Assembly (NCBI GenBank): GCA_029876055.1
Contig: CM056875.1
Span: 2,604,001 to 2,668,000, forward strand
DNA length: 64,000 nt
DNA from: Madurella fahalii
Lineage: Eukaryota > Ascomycota > Sordariomycetes > Sordariales
Reading direction: 5' to 3'
Shown: positions 44,242 to 55,202 of the stretch, in pieces
How positions within the stretch are numbered: the first letter of the stretch is position 1
Layout of the letters: each line of letters opens with the position of its first letter
The notes under the pieces: generated by a model
Database searches by the model: none
Seen by the model: only the letters and a program-made list of their open reading frames with translations
What the model was told of the DNA's origin: nothing
Position numbers and translations under genes: made by a program

Positions 44242-47200
44242 CTAGCCAGGCCCAATCGACTCCCTCCTCCCGTCAGAAACCGAACCAGGAACCGAGGCCG
44301 ACCTCTCAGACTTTTCAGACCGCTCGGCCCTCCCAGAGCCGGTGCCAATCTCAAAAAGGTTGAAGATACCCTCCCACGACTCGACATTGATGTGCGCAAA
44401 GCCGCGACCCTCGGCCTTCTGCTCCTTGTACCAGTCCATGGTCGGTGGGAAGCTGTAAAGCATGTGCGTGGCCGCCGACTCGCGGTGTCCCGGGCGCGCA
44501 CGAGCAAGGCGTGCCTCCTCGTATAACCTGTTCCTGCACTTTGACCGGAACCGGCTTCCGACCGCCTCTTTGCCACGCGGTGGGTGGAAGATGATTCGTG
44601 TGTCCTCGTCGTAATCCTCTTCTTCTAAGCCGCCTCCCTCTGAGCCGTCGGTCTTCATGGGCGCGTTCTCGCCCGCGGCCTCTTGATCGACGAATGGGGA
44701 CGAGTCGGCATTGCTCGCCGGTGAGCGGGAGCCGTCGCTCTCCGACGAATCGAGCTTTACTCTCCTGTAACCCCTGCTCTCCATCGCGTGTTCTGGTGCC
44801 GGGAGGTACACCTTAATATCTCCTAGCAGGTTCCGGAGAAACAGCAGTGTCACGTCCAGCGGAGATCGGGAGTTGCAGCCCGCCGGCCAATCGAATCCCC
44901 CAAGCCACACCCGATCAATCCACGTCCCAGGGTTCTTCTCCGCGCCGAGTTCACGGACATATTGGATCACTTGCCGCTGCATGAAGAGGAGGTCCCTCTC
45001 AGACAACGCCCGGTGTTTGGCGAATTTGGTCCTTGCCGCCGGATCCCAGATGATGATTTCGCATCGCGTCCATGGTTTGATATGCGGATTGACCGGCCGA
45101 TAAACCCCAATCCATGGATGCCGCTCGGGTTGGCGGCTTGCTGGGGGGTTGTCAGGGTCCCACTCCTCTGCGATGGTGTAGAAGAAGCCGATATAAGTAT
45201 TGAATCCGGCGCGGCCTCCAAACGGCCAGGCAAACTTGAACCAATCGGGAATTCTTTGCCATCTCGATGTGAAATCATCGAAATGATCTGCCATCTCCAG
45301 ATCAAGCCATGAAACCGGATATCTGTAGAGTATGCATTGGTAACTGTTTGGTATGGAGCCCAGTTCCTCAAGGTACGCAGCCATGCTGGCACTATCTTCC
45401 GAACGAATGAGATCACTCCGGAAAGACCAGTGTGTCTGTTTGTTCACCCGTTCTTCATGGCCGCTTTCCTTGACTCCATGATCATCAGTCGGTTCGCCTT
45501 CGGCAGGTACGCCTACCTGGTCAATCTTCTCCTGGACGACCTCCAAGACCGCATCGGGGTCGTTAATCGTAACTTTGGTGTATTTCGGTATGCGGACCAG
45601 GCGTTCGCCTTTCCGGGATCCAGGAAACTTCATCGTCTCGCTCGAGCCAACGACGTGGAATTTGCGAAACTGATCGGCCCGCAGGGTTGTCCACCAGCCA
45701 AACCAGTTGACAAGGCTCTGCTCATCGTTGGGATCAATCGATTGGTCGACATATACGAGGGGGCTATTGTCCTCGTCATGCGCAAACGTGCCGGCCTTGG
45801 CTGTACGGATGAGGTGCAGGTCGGCAGCTAGCTCGGCTGCCGCGTACCGATATTTGCAATCCTCGGAACTCAGCCGGGCGAGGTTAGCGGTGATCTCAGG
45901 CGTGGGATCTCCCGGGCGGTTCAAAAGGTCTTGACGGGCCGCGTGTTTCTCCTCGGCCAATTCTAGCATGTACTCGTGGATGTTGTATGCCGTGACGAGC
46001 CGGTAGTGAAATGTTGAAGCCCAGTTGGAGATAAACCATTCGAAGAACTCGGCGGCGCGGCGGGGCTCAGAGACAAGGAAGCTAGGGGTGAGGAGGATGG
46101 CTGTACGGTATGGAAAGAGCCGTGTAATGCGCACATCCCCGGGCGGCACGGGGCTTCCGGGGATCGACACGGAAGGATAAAGAGGGAGACCGTGGGCAGG
46201 CTCTGACAGACACCAGTATTGGTCGTGTCTCGATCTTGGAATAAGACGTCGCGAGAGATTCGGAAAGCGGCGTAGGCTCCATGCAAGCGTCTCGTGAATA
46301 ATCACCACTCCGTTATCGGCGGCATCTTGGAAGGATGCCCAACTTCCAGCATGATTACTGGTGAATATCCGGCAGTCTGGATTGCAAGCACGTAACCAGT
46401 GATAGAGAGCCTGCATTATTGCCCCTCTCGAAGGCGGGATCGCCAAGAAGAAATTATGAACATCGGGTGATTTGGGCCTTGTTGGAAGAAGGTTCGTGTA
46501 ACTCAAGCCAAAAAGCCGTTTGATCATGACTTCTCGATCGGATGGCGGGTTGGGCTCCCCAGCCTCTCGTTTCGAGTCTGCGACTGCTGGCAAGGATGTC
46601 GAAGCAGGGGGCGACGGCGGCAGCAGGAGCCTGCAATCTTGCTGCGAGGAGAATATGACATATCGCAGTGCAGCCCCCACGGGGCTTGTTGGTTCCTGGC
46701 CTAGAGGGATGGATTTCCACTCGTCGCACTTTGCCGGGAATATGAGAATATTGTGCTCTGCTTGGGCAGAGAAGAGGCCCAATAAACTAGCCGTCAAGTA
46801 CTCGGCGGCCAACTCCAGGTCCCGTCCAGCATCTCCTCTGGGAACTATGGTCCCGCTAGCCAACTGTTCCTGGACTAGTGCTCCTATCTTCAAAGCAACT
46901 GTCTTGGCGAAGCAGGTATGCCCGAATTCCAGCGTCTCCTTGGCTAAGAAATCCGTGAGCCATGCATAGTTTGTCGAGGATTCCAGAGGCAGGCCATTGA
47001 AGGTCACTTCAACCGAAGAGCTGCCTATGATTAATTTCTTATGCGAGCTCTGGCTGCCATGAACCAGCGGGTTTAGGTGGTTTTGATCCAAGCTGGGCCG
47101 TTTCGGGCGGGTAGTAGGACCGGTGGACGAAGAGCCGCTCAGGTAGTGAGACGGCTCTTCTGTGATAGGCCTGTCAAGGACCATCGGCTCTGGCTCTTGA

Positions 47201-48498
47201 AAAAGAACAGCCTTATCGCCATCGTCGTCCAAGAATCGTACCGACTTCCGTTTCTTTCTTGAGGGCCCAAATTCTGTTTCCGAATTCTTAAAGGTCGCTG
47301 CTGCCGGGCTGGAGGCTGTTGGGAGGGACTCGGTGGGACTGATAGTCTCCTGGGGAGTAATAGTAGTAGGGCTCTGAATGGAAGCGCCGGAGCTCCGTCT
47401 AGCAGCCCCCGGCCCCTTGGTGATGTCGAATAGCTGCAGGCTCGAAATATCTGGGGCTATATCCTCCTTGTCGCGACTCCGCTTCGCAAGTATTCGACGA
47501 TACCTATGTCTGTCAAACAACTTCGGCTCCTTGGTTGGGTCAGACATGACATCCTTGAGACTGGCCCGGGCTTTTCTCATCTTGCCGCCGGTGAAGATGT
47601 TCCCGGTTGGCTGGTTTGTGCTCTTTTTGGCGGTGAGCGGCTTCCGAAGCGCCTGCGGCGGCTTGTTGGCTGTGGTTGGAGTCGAGGGAGGAACTGCGTT
47701 CGCGGGTTTTGTGTTTGATTTCTGCGCCGCATTGGCATATTGTCTACTCGGTTTTCTAGCCGTCCCCTGATATCCAGCGCTCTGCGGATGCCCTAGTTGA
47801 TCTCGCTGGAGCGGCAAAGATGATGTAGGCTCTCTGTTTGTGGCTGGCCCTTCGGCTGATCGTTTGGCCTCGTCTCGCACTCGGAAACCCTCCGCCGCAG
47901 CCGTAGCACCCGTGGTCGTTGCCGACCTAAAATTGGGTATCCCTTTGAAGGTGATCCCTTTGAAGGTCGTCTGCTGGTTTTTAGCTCGCGGCCTTACTGC
48001 AGGCTCCAGCACTGAATCATCGATATCAAAATCCTCGGCAGCTTCATCGTCGCTTGAATCCCTATCGGTATCTGAAAAAGGTTCTGTTAATCGGAGGCCC
48101 AGCCTTTTCCGCTTTGCATTTCGGCGGCGGTGACGCTCGGCTTTCTCCTCTTTGGCCTTTTCCCGAGCGTCATAGTACTTCTGAACATCGAAGGGCTCAA
48201 GCTCGCCGGTTGCATGCTTGGCTTTCGTTTCTTCCCACAATGCCTTGAGCTCATCGCCGAGATTAGATTCGGGCTCCCACGTGGCCTCGTGGAGCGGAAA
48301 ACCGGTCCAGTCTACGAGGTAGTGCATCACGCCATGCTCGTTTGGCGCCTCGGCCAGGATATCCTCTACCTCATACTCTCTGTCGGGGTCATGGCCCGAG
48401 ACAGTCGATGTCAATGAAATGGTATCGTCATCGCTCTCTGTCCCACCCCTAGAGGTGGCCTCAGTTGAGGGCTTCGACTTAAGCGACTTGCACATCAT
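44242..48498 (-). CDS. Large chromodomain protein
   Basis: A single open frame of 1418 residues. A chromodomain lies at residues 41-92: EYEVEDILAEAPNEHG, then YLVDWTGFPLHEATWEPESN. The three aromatic-cage positions are kept (Tyr42, Trp64, Phe67), so binding to methylated histone tails, probably H3K9me, is expected. A basic stretch follows (about 118-135, RHRRRNAKRKRLGLRL), then a long Ser/Thr/Pro-rich disordered region to about 490. The remaining 900 residues look folded, with motifs such as VEVTFNGLPLESSTNYAWLT, GVVIIHETLAWSLRRFPNL and FEWFISNWASTFHYRLVTAY, and end in a Ser/Arg/Glu-rich tail. I recognise no catalytic domain there. Size and layout recall heterochromatin scaffolds such as fission-yeast Chp1 or Neurospora CDP-2, but I cannot assign either. 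It is divergent from rab11 and lies 8 kb from hda1. Confidence 0.85.
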   Translation of the reverse strand: MMCKSLKSKPSTEATSRGGTESDDDTISLTSTVSGHDPDREYEVEDILAEAPNEHGVMHYLVDWTGFPLHEATWEPESNLGDELKALWEETKAKHATGELEPFDVQKYYDAREKAKEEKAERHRRRNAKRKRLGLRLTEPFSDTDRDSSDDEAAEDFDIDDSVLEPAVRPRAKNQQTTFKGITFKGIPNFRSATTTGATAAAEGFRVRDEAKRSAEGPATNREPTSSLPLQRDQLGHPQSAGYQGTARKPSRQYANAAQKSNTKPANAVPPSTPTTANKPPQALRKPLTAKKSTNQPTGNIFTGGKMRKARASLKDVMSDPTKEPKLFDRHRYRRILAKRSRDKEDIAPDISSLQLFDITKGPGAARRSSGASIQSPTTITPQETISPTESLPTASSPAAATFKNSETEFGPSRKKRKSVRFLDDDGDKAVLFQEPEPMVLDRPITEEPSHYLSGSSSTGPTTRPKRPSLDQNHLNPLVHGSQSSHKKLIIGSSSVEVTFNGLPLESSTNYAWLTDFLAKETLEFGHTCFAKTVALKIGALVQEQLASGTIVPRGDAGRDLELAAEYLTASLLGLFSAQAEHNILIFPAKCDEWKSIPLGQEPTSPVGAALRYVIFSSQQDCRLLLPPSPPASTSLPAVADSKREAGEPNPPSDREVMIKRLFGLSYTNLLPTRPKSPDVHNFFLAIPPSRGAIMQALYHWLRACNPDCRIFTSNHAGSWASFQDAADNGVVIIHETLAWSLRRFPNLSRRLIPRSRHDQYWCLSEPAHGLPLYPSVSIPGSPVPPGDVRITRLFPYRTAILLTPSFLVSEPRRAAEFFEWFISNWASTFHYRLVTAYNIHEYMLELAEEKHAARQDLLNRPGDPTPEITANLARLSSEDCKYRYAAAELAADLHLIRTAKAGTFAHDEDNSPLVYVDQSIDPNDEQSLVNWFGWWTTLRADQFRKFHVVGSSETMKFPGSRKGERLVRIPKYTKVTINDPDAVLEVVQEKIDQVGVPAEGEPTDDHGVKESGHEERVNKQTHWSFRSDLIRSEDSASMAAYLEELGSIPNSYQCILYRYPVSWLDLEMADHFDDFTSRWQRIPDWFKFAWPFGGRAGFNTYIGFFYTIAEEWDPDNPPASRQPERHPWIGVYRPVNPHIKPWTRCEIIIWDPAARTKFAKHRALSERDLLFMQRQVIQYVRELGAEKNPGTWIDRVWLGGFDWPAGCNSRSPLDVTLLFLRNLLGDIKVYLPAPEHAMESRGYRRVKLDSSESDGSRSPASNADSSPFVDQEAAGENAPMKTDGSEGGGLEEEDYDEDTRIIFHPPRGKEAVGSRFRSKCRNRLYEEARLARARPGHRESAATHMLYSFPPTMDWYKEQKAEGRGFAHINVESWEGIFNLFEIGTGSGRAERSEKSERSASVPGSVSDGRRESIGPG

Positions 48499-50075
48499 GG
48501 ATTATGCTGTTGGCAATTGCTAGGCCGAGATGTGGACTCACTGCATTCGGCCAAGGAGCCAAGTAGCAGCGGAGCCAAGACAGACGGTGTTGTCGGGCAG
48601 GGAGCAGAGCAGGGAAAGGATGGAGGCGAGATCATCTGATCATGAAGGAACGGGCGCGTAGCCCAGATGCACCCCGATGCCCCTGACTTGCAGAGAGCAA
48701 CGACTCACCACGCACCCAAATGCTGGCAGTTGGGGCCTTGGCTTTTGGTTATGCGCGGTGCGGGCGGGTTGGGGATTGGGCATGAATCGATACGCGGACC
48801 AGCTTGGCTCTAGATAGAATTTGACGGTGGTTCTCCCAGCAGGATTGGGAGCCAAGATCTGCGGCACCAAGCCCGAAGTTTTGTGCCCCTATCTGAAGAT
48901 TGACCGATTCGGCTGTAAAGGGTCGATTTGAATGGAATGTGCCTGGGTGCTGCTAACTGTTAAGATGAGGTTAGGTACCCACTGACGCGACTCATGATGC
49001 TCGGTCGCCCAACTTACATAAGAGGGCTCTTACCTAGCCAACGTATCGTCAACGCGATGAAATGCGCCTGTGGATGAGGTCAAAGCAAGATCTCGATGAG
49101 TTGCAAGTCTATGGAAATGGGAACTGATTGATGAGCTGAGAGATGAGAAGGGGGGGGGAGAAAGATGTGGAGTTTGTAAACAGAAGCAAGGTGAAGATGC
49201 AGCCAATTAGAGGATGGCGTCCTTTCGTCACGCACCTTCCAGCCATGACGCATCAACCGCTTTCAGTGAGCTCACATCGGTTGTTTGGTATTTGTACTAG
49301 GAGAAAGCCGAGAGCATCTAGCGCATAGGAAGCAAGATGCAGTGTGTATGTAAATGCCCGGATTCCGCATCCTGCCGCCTACTGTGGTACCGCGCCGTAC
49401 ATATGTGGAGCACAGGATAATGGCCCACAATCTTCACACACAAACTGTTCTTCAGACAGTGTTGAAGGTACTTGAGGCTAGCTCACAATAATGATAATCA
49501 CATCGCGGGTAATGGCACTAGAATCTACGGCTTGTTGGCCTTTCCCAAGGCTTCAGAACGAGGGGAGCGAGAAGAGATGCGGATTGGCACGTGATTATTT
49601 CCCCAGATGCATGGTTTGAGGTTTCCCCCCCCCGGCTTCTGACTTTCCGTGAAATTATGGTGGGGAACCAGATATAAGGTACTTCAGGGACGGGATAACG
49701 GTGGCTAACTTCAACCTCCGGGACTGGCACAGCGGCTGAATCTACAAGCCTTATTCTCGCCTAACCTGTGACAGGCCGTTTCAAGTCTCTAACTGCCTTC
49801 CTGTGTCCACCAAGGCCAGGTAGTACAAACTTGTCCCACACCTCCGGGCCTGCAACGGCAGTATCAAGGCACCGACGGATACTAACCCGCCTGGGTGGCC
49901 CTGCACTGCCACTCGGCGTCAGCTGCAGCACTCTTAACCAACGACCCACCTTCTGAGCCGCACCGGCCAAGTCCTCCTGAGTCTCCTGGACATCGCCCTG
50001 CACAAAGCACCAACACATCGTCACATTTCACGGGACCACGTAGATTTCATTTCGCGCATAATTCCCACCACAGCC
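48499..50075. promoter_or_regulatory. Divergent intergenic region chromodomain gene / rab11
   Basis: 1.6 kb. A G9 run lies at 49151-49159 and a C9 run near 49626. CT- and CA-rich sequence with CACATTTCACGG precedes the rab11 start. No coding frame with a recognisable domain. Confidence 0.45.
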
Positions 50076-51006
50076 ATGGCCAACGACGAATACGATGTAA
50101 GCTTATCCTCTTCGCTGGCTCCGTGTGCAGTATTGTACAAGGGCATTTGCGCTAACCAGAAACCCCGTTTGTGATAGTTCCTATTCAAAGGTACCTGCCA
50201 GACCAACACGAACCCCACCTCCCCCTCCATCGCGCGAATAGTGGGCTAACGCTTCGGTGCGCCTCGCCAGTGGTTCTGATCGGAGACTCGGGCGTCGGAA
50301 AGTCGAACCTGCTCAGTCGATTCACGCGCAATGAGTTCAACCTAGACTCCAAGTCGACCATCGGCGTCGAGTTCGCCACGAGGTCGATCCAGATTGACAA
50401 CAAGACAATCAAGGCGCAGATTTGGGACACTGCGGGTCAGGAACGGTATCGCGCCATTACCTCTGCCTACTACCGGGGCGCCGTCGGCGCCCTGCTTGTC
50501 TACGACATTAGCAAGAGCCTCTCGTTCGAGAACGTGACGCGGTGGCTGAAGGAACTGCGGGACCACGCCGACAGCAACATCGTCATCATGCTGGTGGGCA
50601 ACAAGACCGATCAGCGGCACCTGAGAGCTGTGCCCACAGAGGACGGCAAGAACTTTGCGAGTATGTTGCTACACCAACCAGGCGGCCGTAGTGATACTTG
50701 GGAGACTCAGCTGACCGAGTTCCAGGCGAAAACGGTCTTTCCTTCATCGAGACGTCGGCCCTCGAAGCGACCAACGTCGACCTTGCATTCCAAAACATTC
50801 TGACATGTACGAACCCCACTATTGATTGCGCCCCTCGCTTCTGCCATTCTGAGCTAACCCCACATGCCGCAGCGATCTACCAGATTGTGTCAAGCAAGAG
50901 CTTGGAGGAAGGGTCAGATGTCACAAAGAAATTTGAGCACAGGGAAGGCGGCAATATCTCCCTCAGCGAGGAGAAGACGCAAACCGAGTCCAAGGGTTGC
51001 TGTTGA
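50076..51006 (+). CDS. Rab11/Ypt31-type small GTPase
   Basis: Controls late-Golgi and recycling vesicle traffic. Five exons (50076-50096, 50178-50190, 50271-50660, 50726-50806, 50873-51006) give 212 residues; exon 2 is a 13 nt microexon. Introns are 81, 80, 65 and 66 nt. The joined start reads MANDEYD/FLFK/VVLIGDSGVGKSNL, with the P-loop complete. Switch regions are STIGVEFATRSI and WDTAGQERYRAITSAYYRGA; NKTD and ETSALE bind the base. The AFQNILTSIYQIVSSKSLE helix is typical of Rab11. The C-terminus ends ESKGCC, the double-Cys geranylgeranylation signal. Aspergillus and Neurospora relatives are called RabE/YPT-31. BRX1 follows 750 bp downstream on the same strand. Confidence 0.95.
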
Positions 51007-51756
51007 TAGGTTCGGCATGATTGCATGGTGTCACGTATGTCTGATACGAACGGGAGGCTCTTATGGTCATGGCGGCACAAGGATCTGCTAACCTTGGACG
51101 TTGGGGATGAATTCTTGGAGGTTGGGGTTTTTATTCTACCTTTATTTTTCTTTTGTTCGCTGCTTTTAACTGTGCTGGTTGTTGGGATTTCACAGCGGTT
51201 TCTGACCATCCTTGATGCATGGGTTACGAGGCAGCTAGTTGAATCAACGGGGTAATACCTCTCCCTCTTTATTTCGCCAGATGTAGCCCCTAAGAAGCTG
51301 ACAGAATCGTCTGCGACTTTGTTGACCGGGCATTTGTTGGTTTGAGCTGGGTAAGCCTAGGAACAAGGCTCAGGACGAATCGGGCATCGGTGTTGTCTTT
51401 TCTCGAAGCACTCTCCCCGCTTAAGAGCTGGCCGCAACCCCAGACGATGCGTTGGGCGCCGCATCGCAGCCACGTTTTCTGTTCCACTACCTGCCATGCT
51501 TTTTCTGGCCCATCAAAGGCCACTTGGACCTTTTTCTTGACCCTCTTTGTTTCATGTTTCAAGCCTGCGACAGTGGGGCACAGACCCATCCAGCGCCGGG
51601 CCTCGCACTAAGAAGATAAGCCTTATCGATGAGTGGGGCTCCTGGCGACTGGTGAACTTTTTTTTTTTTCGATTGTCTGCATCTCACAACCAGGCGGTAG
51701 TTAAAAGCCCCGCCAAGAACATTTACCTCGCATCGCATTCTAGACGCCAGACGAAA
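51007..51756. promoter_or_regulatory. Intergenic region rab11 / brx1
   Basis: 750 bp holding the rab11 3' UTR and the brx1 promoter. A T-rich stretch lies at 51658-51669, and the paired GATAAG/CTTATC element at 51615-51627 is followed by GATGAG. Confidence 0.5.
51611..51635 (+). promoter_or_regulatory. GATAAG-C-CTTATC plus GATGAG element upstream of brx1
   Basis: Inverted GATAAG / CTTATC half-sites one base apart, then CGATGAGT, 124-142 bp upstream of the brx1 ATG. CTTATCGATGAG combines a GATA-type site with a PAC-like core. It is shared in part with the UTP7/TSR1 and SNU66 promoters. Confidence 0.45.
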
Positions 51757-52825
51757 ATGGCAGCCGTCTACAAGTCCTTATCCAAAACGAGCGTGTCAAA
51801 GGCCGACAAGGACAAGGATGGCGGAAACGGCAGTATCGAGAGGAAGAACAGGCAGAGGGTCCTCATCCTCTCGTCAAGAGGCGTCACATACCGGTATGCA
51901 ATGGATCAATTGCCTGATCGCGAGAGAGCTCCCTCGCTAACCTAGGGCCCACAGACACCGGCATCTCCTCAATGACCTGGCAGCAATGCTACCGCATGGC
52001 CGGAAAGATGTCAAGTTCGACTCCAAGTCCAAGCTGTACCAGTTGAACGAACTCGCCGAACTATACAACTGCAACAATGTGATGTTCTTCGAGGCGAGGA
52101 AAGGGAAAGATCTATACATGTGGTTCAGCAAGGTGCCCAACGGGCCCACAGTCAAATTCCATGCACAAAATCGTAAGTCAACGGCCCAATCTACCGAGCC
52201 AGAGAGAGGATGCGAGCTGACCAACCCGAAAGTGCACACAATGGAGGAATTACATTTTACAGGGAACTGCCTCAAGGGCTCACGGCCGATCCTCTCATTC
52301 GACGCCGCATTCGAGCAAGAGCCACACCTCCGCGTCATCAAGGAACTATTCCTCCACATCTTCGGCGTGCCGCAAGGCGCGCGCAAATCCAAGCCATTCA
52401 TAGACCATGTCATGGGCTTTAGCGTGGCGGACGGCAAGGTCTGGATCCGCAACTATGAGATCCGGGAAATCGAAAAGGTGAAGGGCGAGGGCGGCCACGA
52501 GGATGATGGCGAGGCGAATAAGGGGCGCAAGATGAAGGGCGGAGATAAGGATACGGACGTCAGCCTGGTAGAGATCGGGCCGCGGTTCGTGCTCACGCCC
52601 ATAGTGATTCAGGAGGGCGCGTTCGGCGGACCCATCATCTACGAGAACAAGCGTTTCATCTCGCCAAACCAGATCCGGGCCGACCTACGGAGAGCGAAGG
52701 CGGGGCGGCACAACGTGCGGATGGAGCAGCAGCGCGACACGCTAGCTAAGAGGAGGAATCTCGGACTGGAGGACAGGACGAAGAAGGAAAGCAATGGTTT
52801 AGATACCCGGGAGCTCTTTGCTTGA
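51757..52825 (+). CDS. brx1: BRX1 60S ribosome biogenesis protein (Brix domain)
   Basis: Nucleolar factor that binds pre-60S rRNA with EBP2. Three exons (51757-51893, 51955-52172, 52233-52825) give 315 residues. The start MAAVYKSLSKTSVSK is followed by RQRVLILSSRGVTYR/HRHLLNDLAAMLPHG, the opening of the Brix domain. YNCNNVMFFEARKGKDLYMW, then GPTVKFHAQN/LHTMEELHFTG across the second splice, and GNCLKGSRPILSF are family hallmarks. The second intron (52173-52232, GTAAGT..GAAAG) is exactly 60 nt with no in-frame stop, so an unspliced form would add 20 residues inside the Brix domain. The tail is basic and low complexity. A T11 tract and a GATAAG/CTTATC element lie in the promoter. Confidence 0.94.
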
Positions 52826-53835
52826 ATTCGGAATCAGGATTTGTTCGGGCACGGTGTTCTCTGGGCTAACGCAGTGTGAAACACGTTCCGGGTGTATTGA
52901 GTTCTGGACAGTCCAGTGAGCTCCCAAGTCTGGCTGTCCCTGCATCTCCAGTTCCATTGCAGGTGCATGCGTAATTGCGTATCCCATCCCTGGTGACTCT
53001 ACACCGGGGAACTTACTTAACTGCCTATCGCGTCCACTTATCAGCTGCTGATGCCATGGAATCTTCCGTCTCTCCTTGAACGCGCTCCCGGATCACGGTC
53101 TCCCAGAATCCCTGGGCCCTGCAAAACCCCACGCCCTTGCCGCCACCAAATTTGGGAGGGCTCCACTGAACCGAGCGGCCCGCACTTCCGGGACATTTGA
53201 CCAGGGTGACACGCAATGAGTGTCATCCAGCGTGCCTCAAGTAAACAGAACACTTTCTTCCTCTTTCCTTCGGTCCCTAGCACAACCACCACATATCTTA
53301 CCCGCCACCGCAGTCAATCGCCACCAACGCATGGCAATGGCTTCAACGCATTGTCCTCGGCATACGCTCTGTATGCCAGCCGAGGCAGTAACAACAATTG
53401 CTATGGCCAACCAGCCATGTGCCCGCTCCTGCAGCTCTTTCACTTTTGATAGCCCCAACGGCGGGGTTGACGCAGCTTAGGGAATTCAGGAACACTTGGG
53501 GCGAGGTTTGGCAGTTGGCAGAAATTCGTCGCTGCCGCCTCCTTTTGTTTCTTTCTATCGTTGAGTTGGATGGTCAAGGTGAAGGGAGGAAGTGGATGTA
53601 TCTACTTGTTCCTTCACAACGGTTCACGCTTCTCGTGGGTTCCAAGATCTTAGATTGGTGAGTGTTCGGGCTTTGATGACTTGCAAGGAGCTGCATATCC
53701 ACTAATACGGTCTCTAGTCAACACTTTTGGGTATTTGTCCCTTGAAAAAAGAACGTCTCGCTCAGAGGCGTATTAAACACAGCTAAGAGTCAACGGCTTG
53801 CAGAAATATACGCAGCTCAACGGCCGGTTTCCAAC
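52826..53835. other. Intergenic region
   Basis: 1.0 kb between brx1 and the F-box-like gene, tandem on the plus strand. Short frames of up to about 87 codons carry no domain. I see no repeats or other structure of note. Confidence 0.45.
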
Positions 53836-55202
53836 ATGTCGCCTGCTGTTGTCTACCCGAGACACTCTGCCGGTCAGCAGCCTGGGAACCGGACACTCCA
53901 CCTCGAGGACCTGCCGGTGGAAACCATGATTGAGATCATCTCGCATCTCGACTTTGAGGCATTCGACAACATGCTCCGGGTCAACAGGCGTTTGAGGAGC
54001 GTCATAGAGTCATACGGGCCTTCTATCCTCCCAGGCATTATCGAACAAGAGTTCTTCCCAGCTGAAGACTTCTTCTATGCCTTTCAGAGTGTGGTTTCAC
54101 CGAGCAACAAACTGCACATCGGCCATTTCCCTTTTGAGGTCGGCAATATCGGTTCTCGCCCCCTGAAATTGGGTCTTCCCCGCCAATTTCTCAACTGTTA
54201 TCCCCCATTGTGGTCCGCAACCAACAGGTTACACTCCCTCCTCAACTTCTGCCGCGCAATCAAGCGCTGGGAGATGGAATTCCCTTGCTTGCGCTTCTAC
54301 GATCACCCGGAATATAGCAGGGGCCTTCGCCCGCACGAGCTCTGCCGGCTGCGTCAGGGGCTGTACGTCTGGTGGCTGTTCGCTCGACATTTCCACGACA
54401 GCCCCGCGCAGCTTGAGCACAGTGACCCTCTGGATCACTATGTCGGCCATCGATTCTCTTTCAGGAAACCGGAATGCAGTCCCGAGTTGCGGCGTGCCTT
54501 TATGCGACAGTTGTCAACCACGCAGTTGCACGAGGTCTATGATGTGTGGGAGACCATCCGCTCGGCGGTGGGGAGGGAGGTGTGCCCATCTGTTGTTGCT
54601 GTGAGAGAGTGGTCGGTAAGTTGGACGGATGATATCCTCGATAGCAGGCGAGGCCACTGACGGCCTGTTTTCTTTTCATGCAGGGAAACACGCTTACTAG
54701 GGTCGAGGCGGCTCGCATCGGATGGGGGGATCCGGTCGAGAACGATCATATCCTGGCTACGATTATGAAGCTCCGGCCGGACGACATTCTCCACCTGCTT
54801 GTGTATCGCCACCGGTATGCAACGAAGGGGAGTATAATCCAATTTGTGAGACTACGACACCCGCGGTATGCTCTCCGGTGTTTTCATCACTCTGCGAACA
54901 TTTGCTGATGTAACTGCGCTAGGATCGAGGAGAGCATTGAGACTTTTAGCGAGGCCATCATCGATGTGATCCGCGAGCGTGAGGGCATGCTCGGTCCAGA
55001 CGACTTGTACTTTCCTCTGTCTGGATTCCCTAGCCAGTATGGCGGCATCATCGACCACGAGACTCCCGAAACGGAAGAGCTGCGCGTCGTGTACAACACC
55101 GATGCTGGGTCTGAAAGGTATCATTATTCGTCGTCGAGGCATGACCGCGATCGGTACATGGTGAACACAGTCCCGCTGGGTAGATTAGTTGCGAGTTCAT
55201 AG
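53836..55202 (+). CDS. F-box-like protein, unknown function
   Basis: Three exons (53836-54615, 54684-54865, 54923-55202; introns 68 and 57 nt, GTAAGT..TGCAG and GTATGC..GCTAG) give 413 residues. Residues about 20-58 read LHLEDLPVETMIEIISHLDF then NMLRVNRRLRSVIE, an F-box with the LP and the Leu/Ile pattern kept. The rest is a fungal-type helical region with many Trp and Tyr (GLYVWWLFARHFHDS, YDVWETIRSAVGREV) and no leucine-rich or WD repeats. F-box proteins of this sort usually present substrates to an SCF ubiquitin ligase; the substrate here is unknown. Such genes are numerous and fast-evolving in fungi. Confidence 0.75.
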
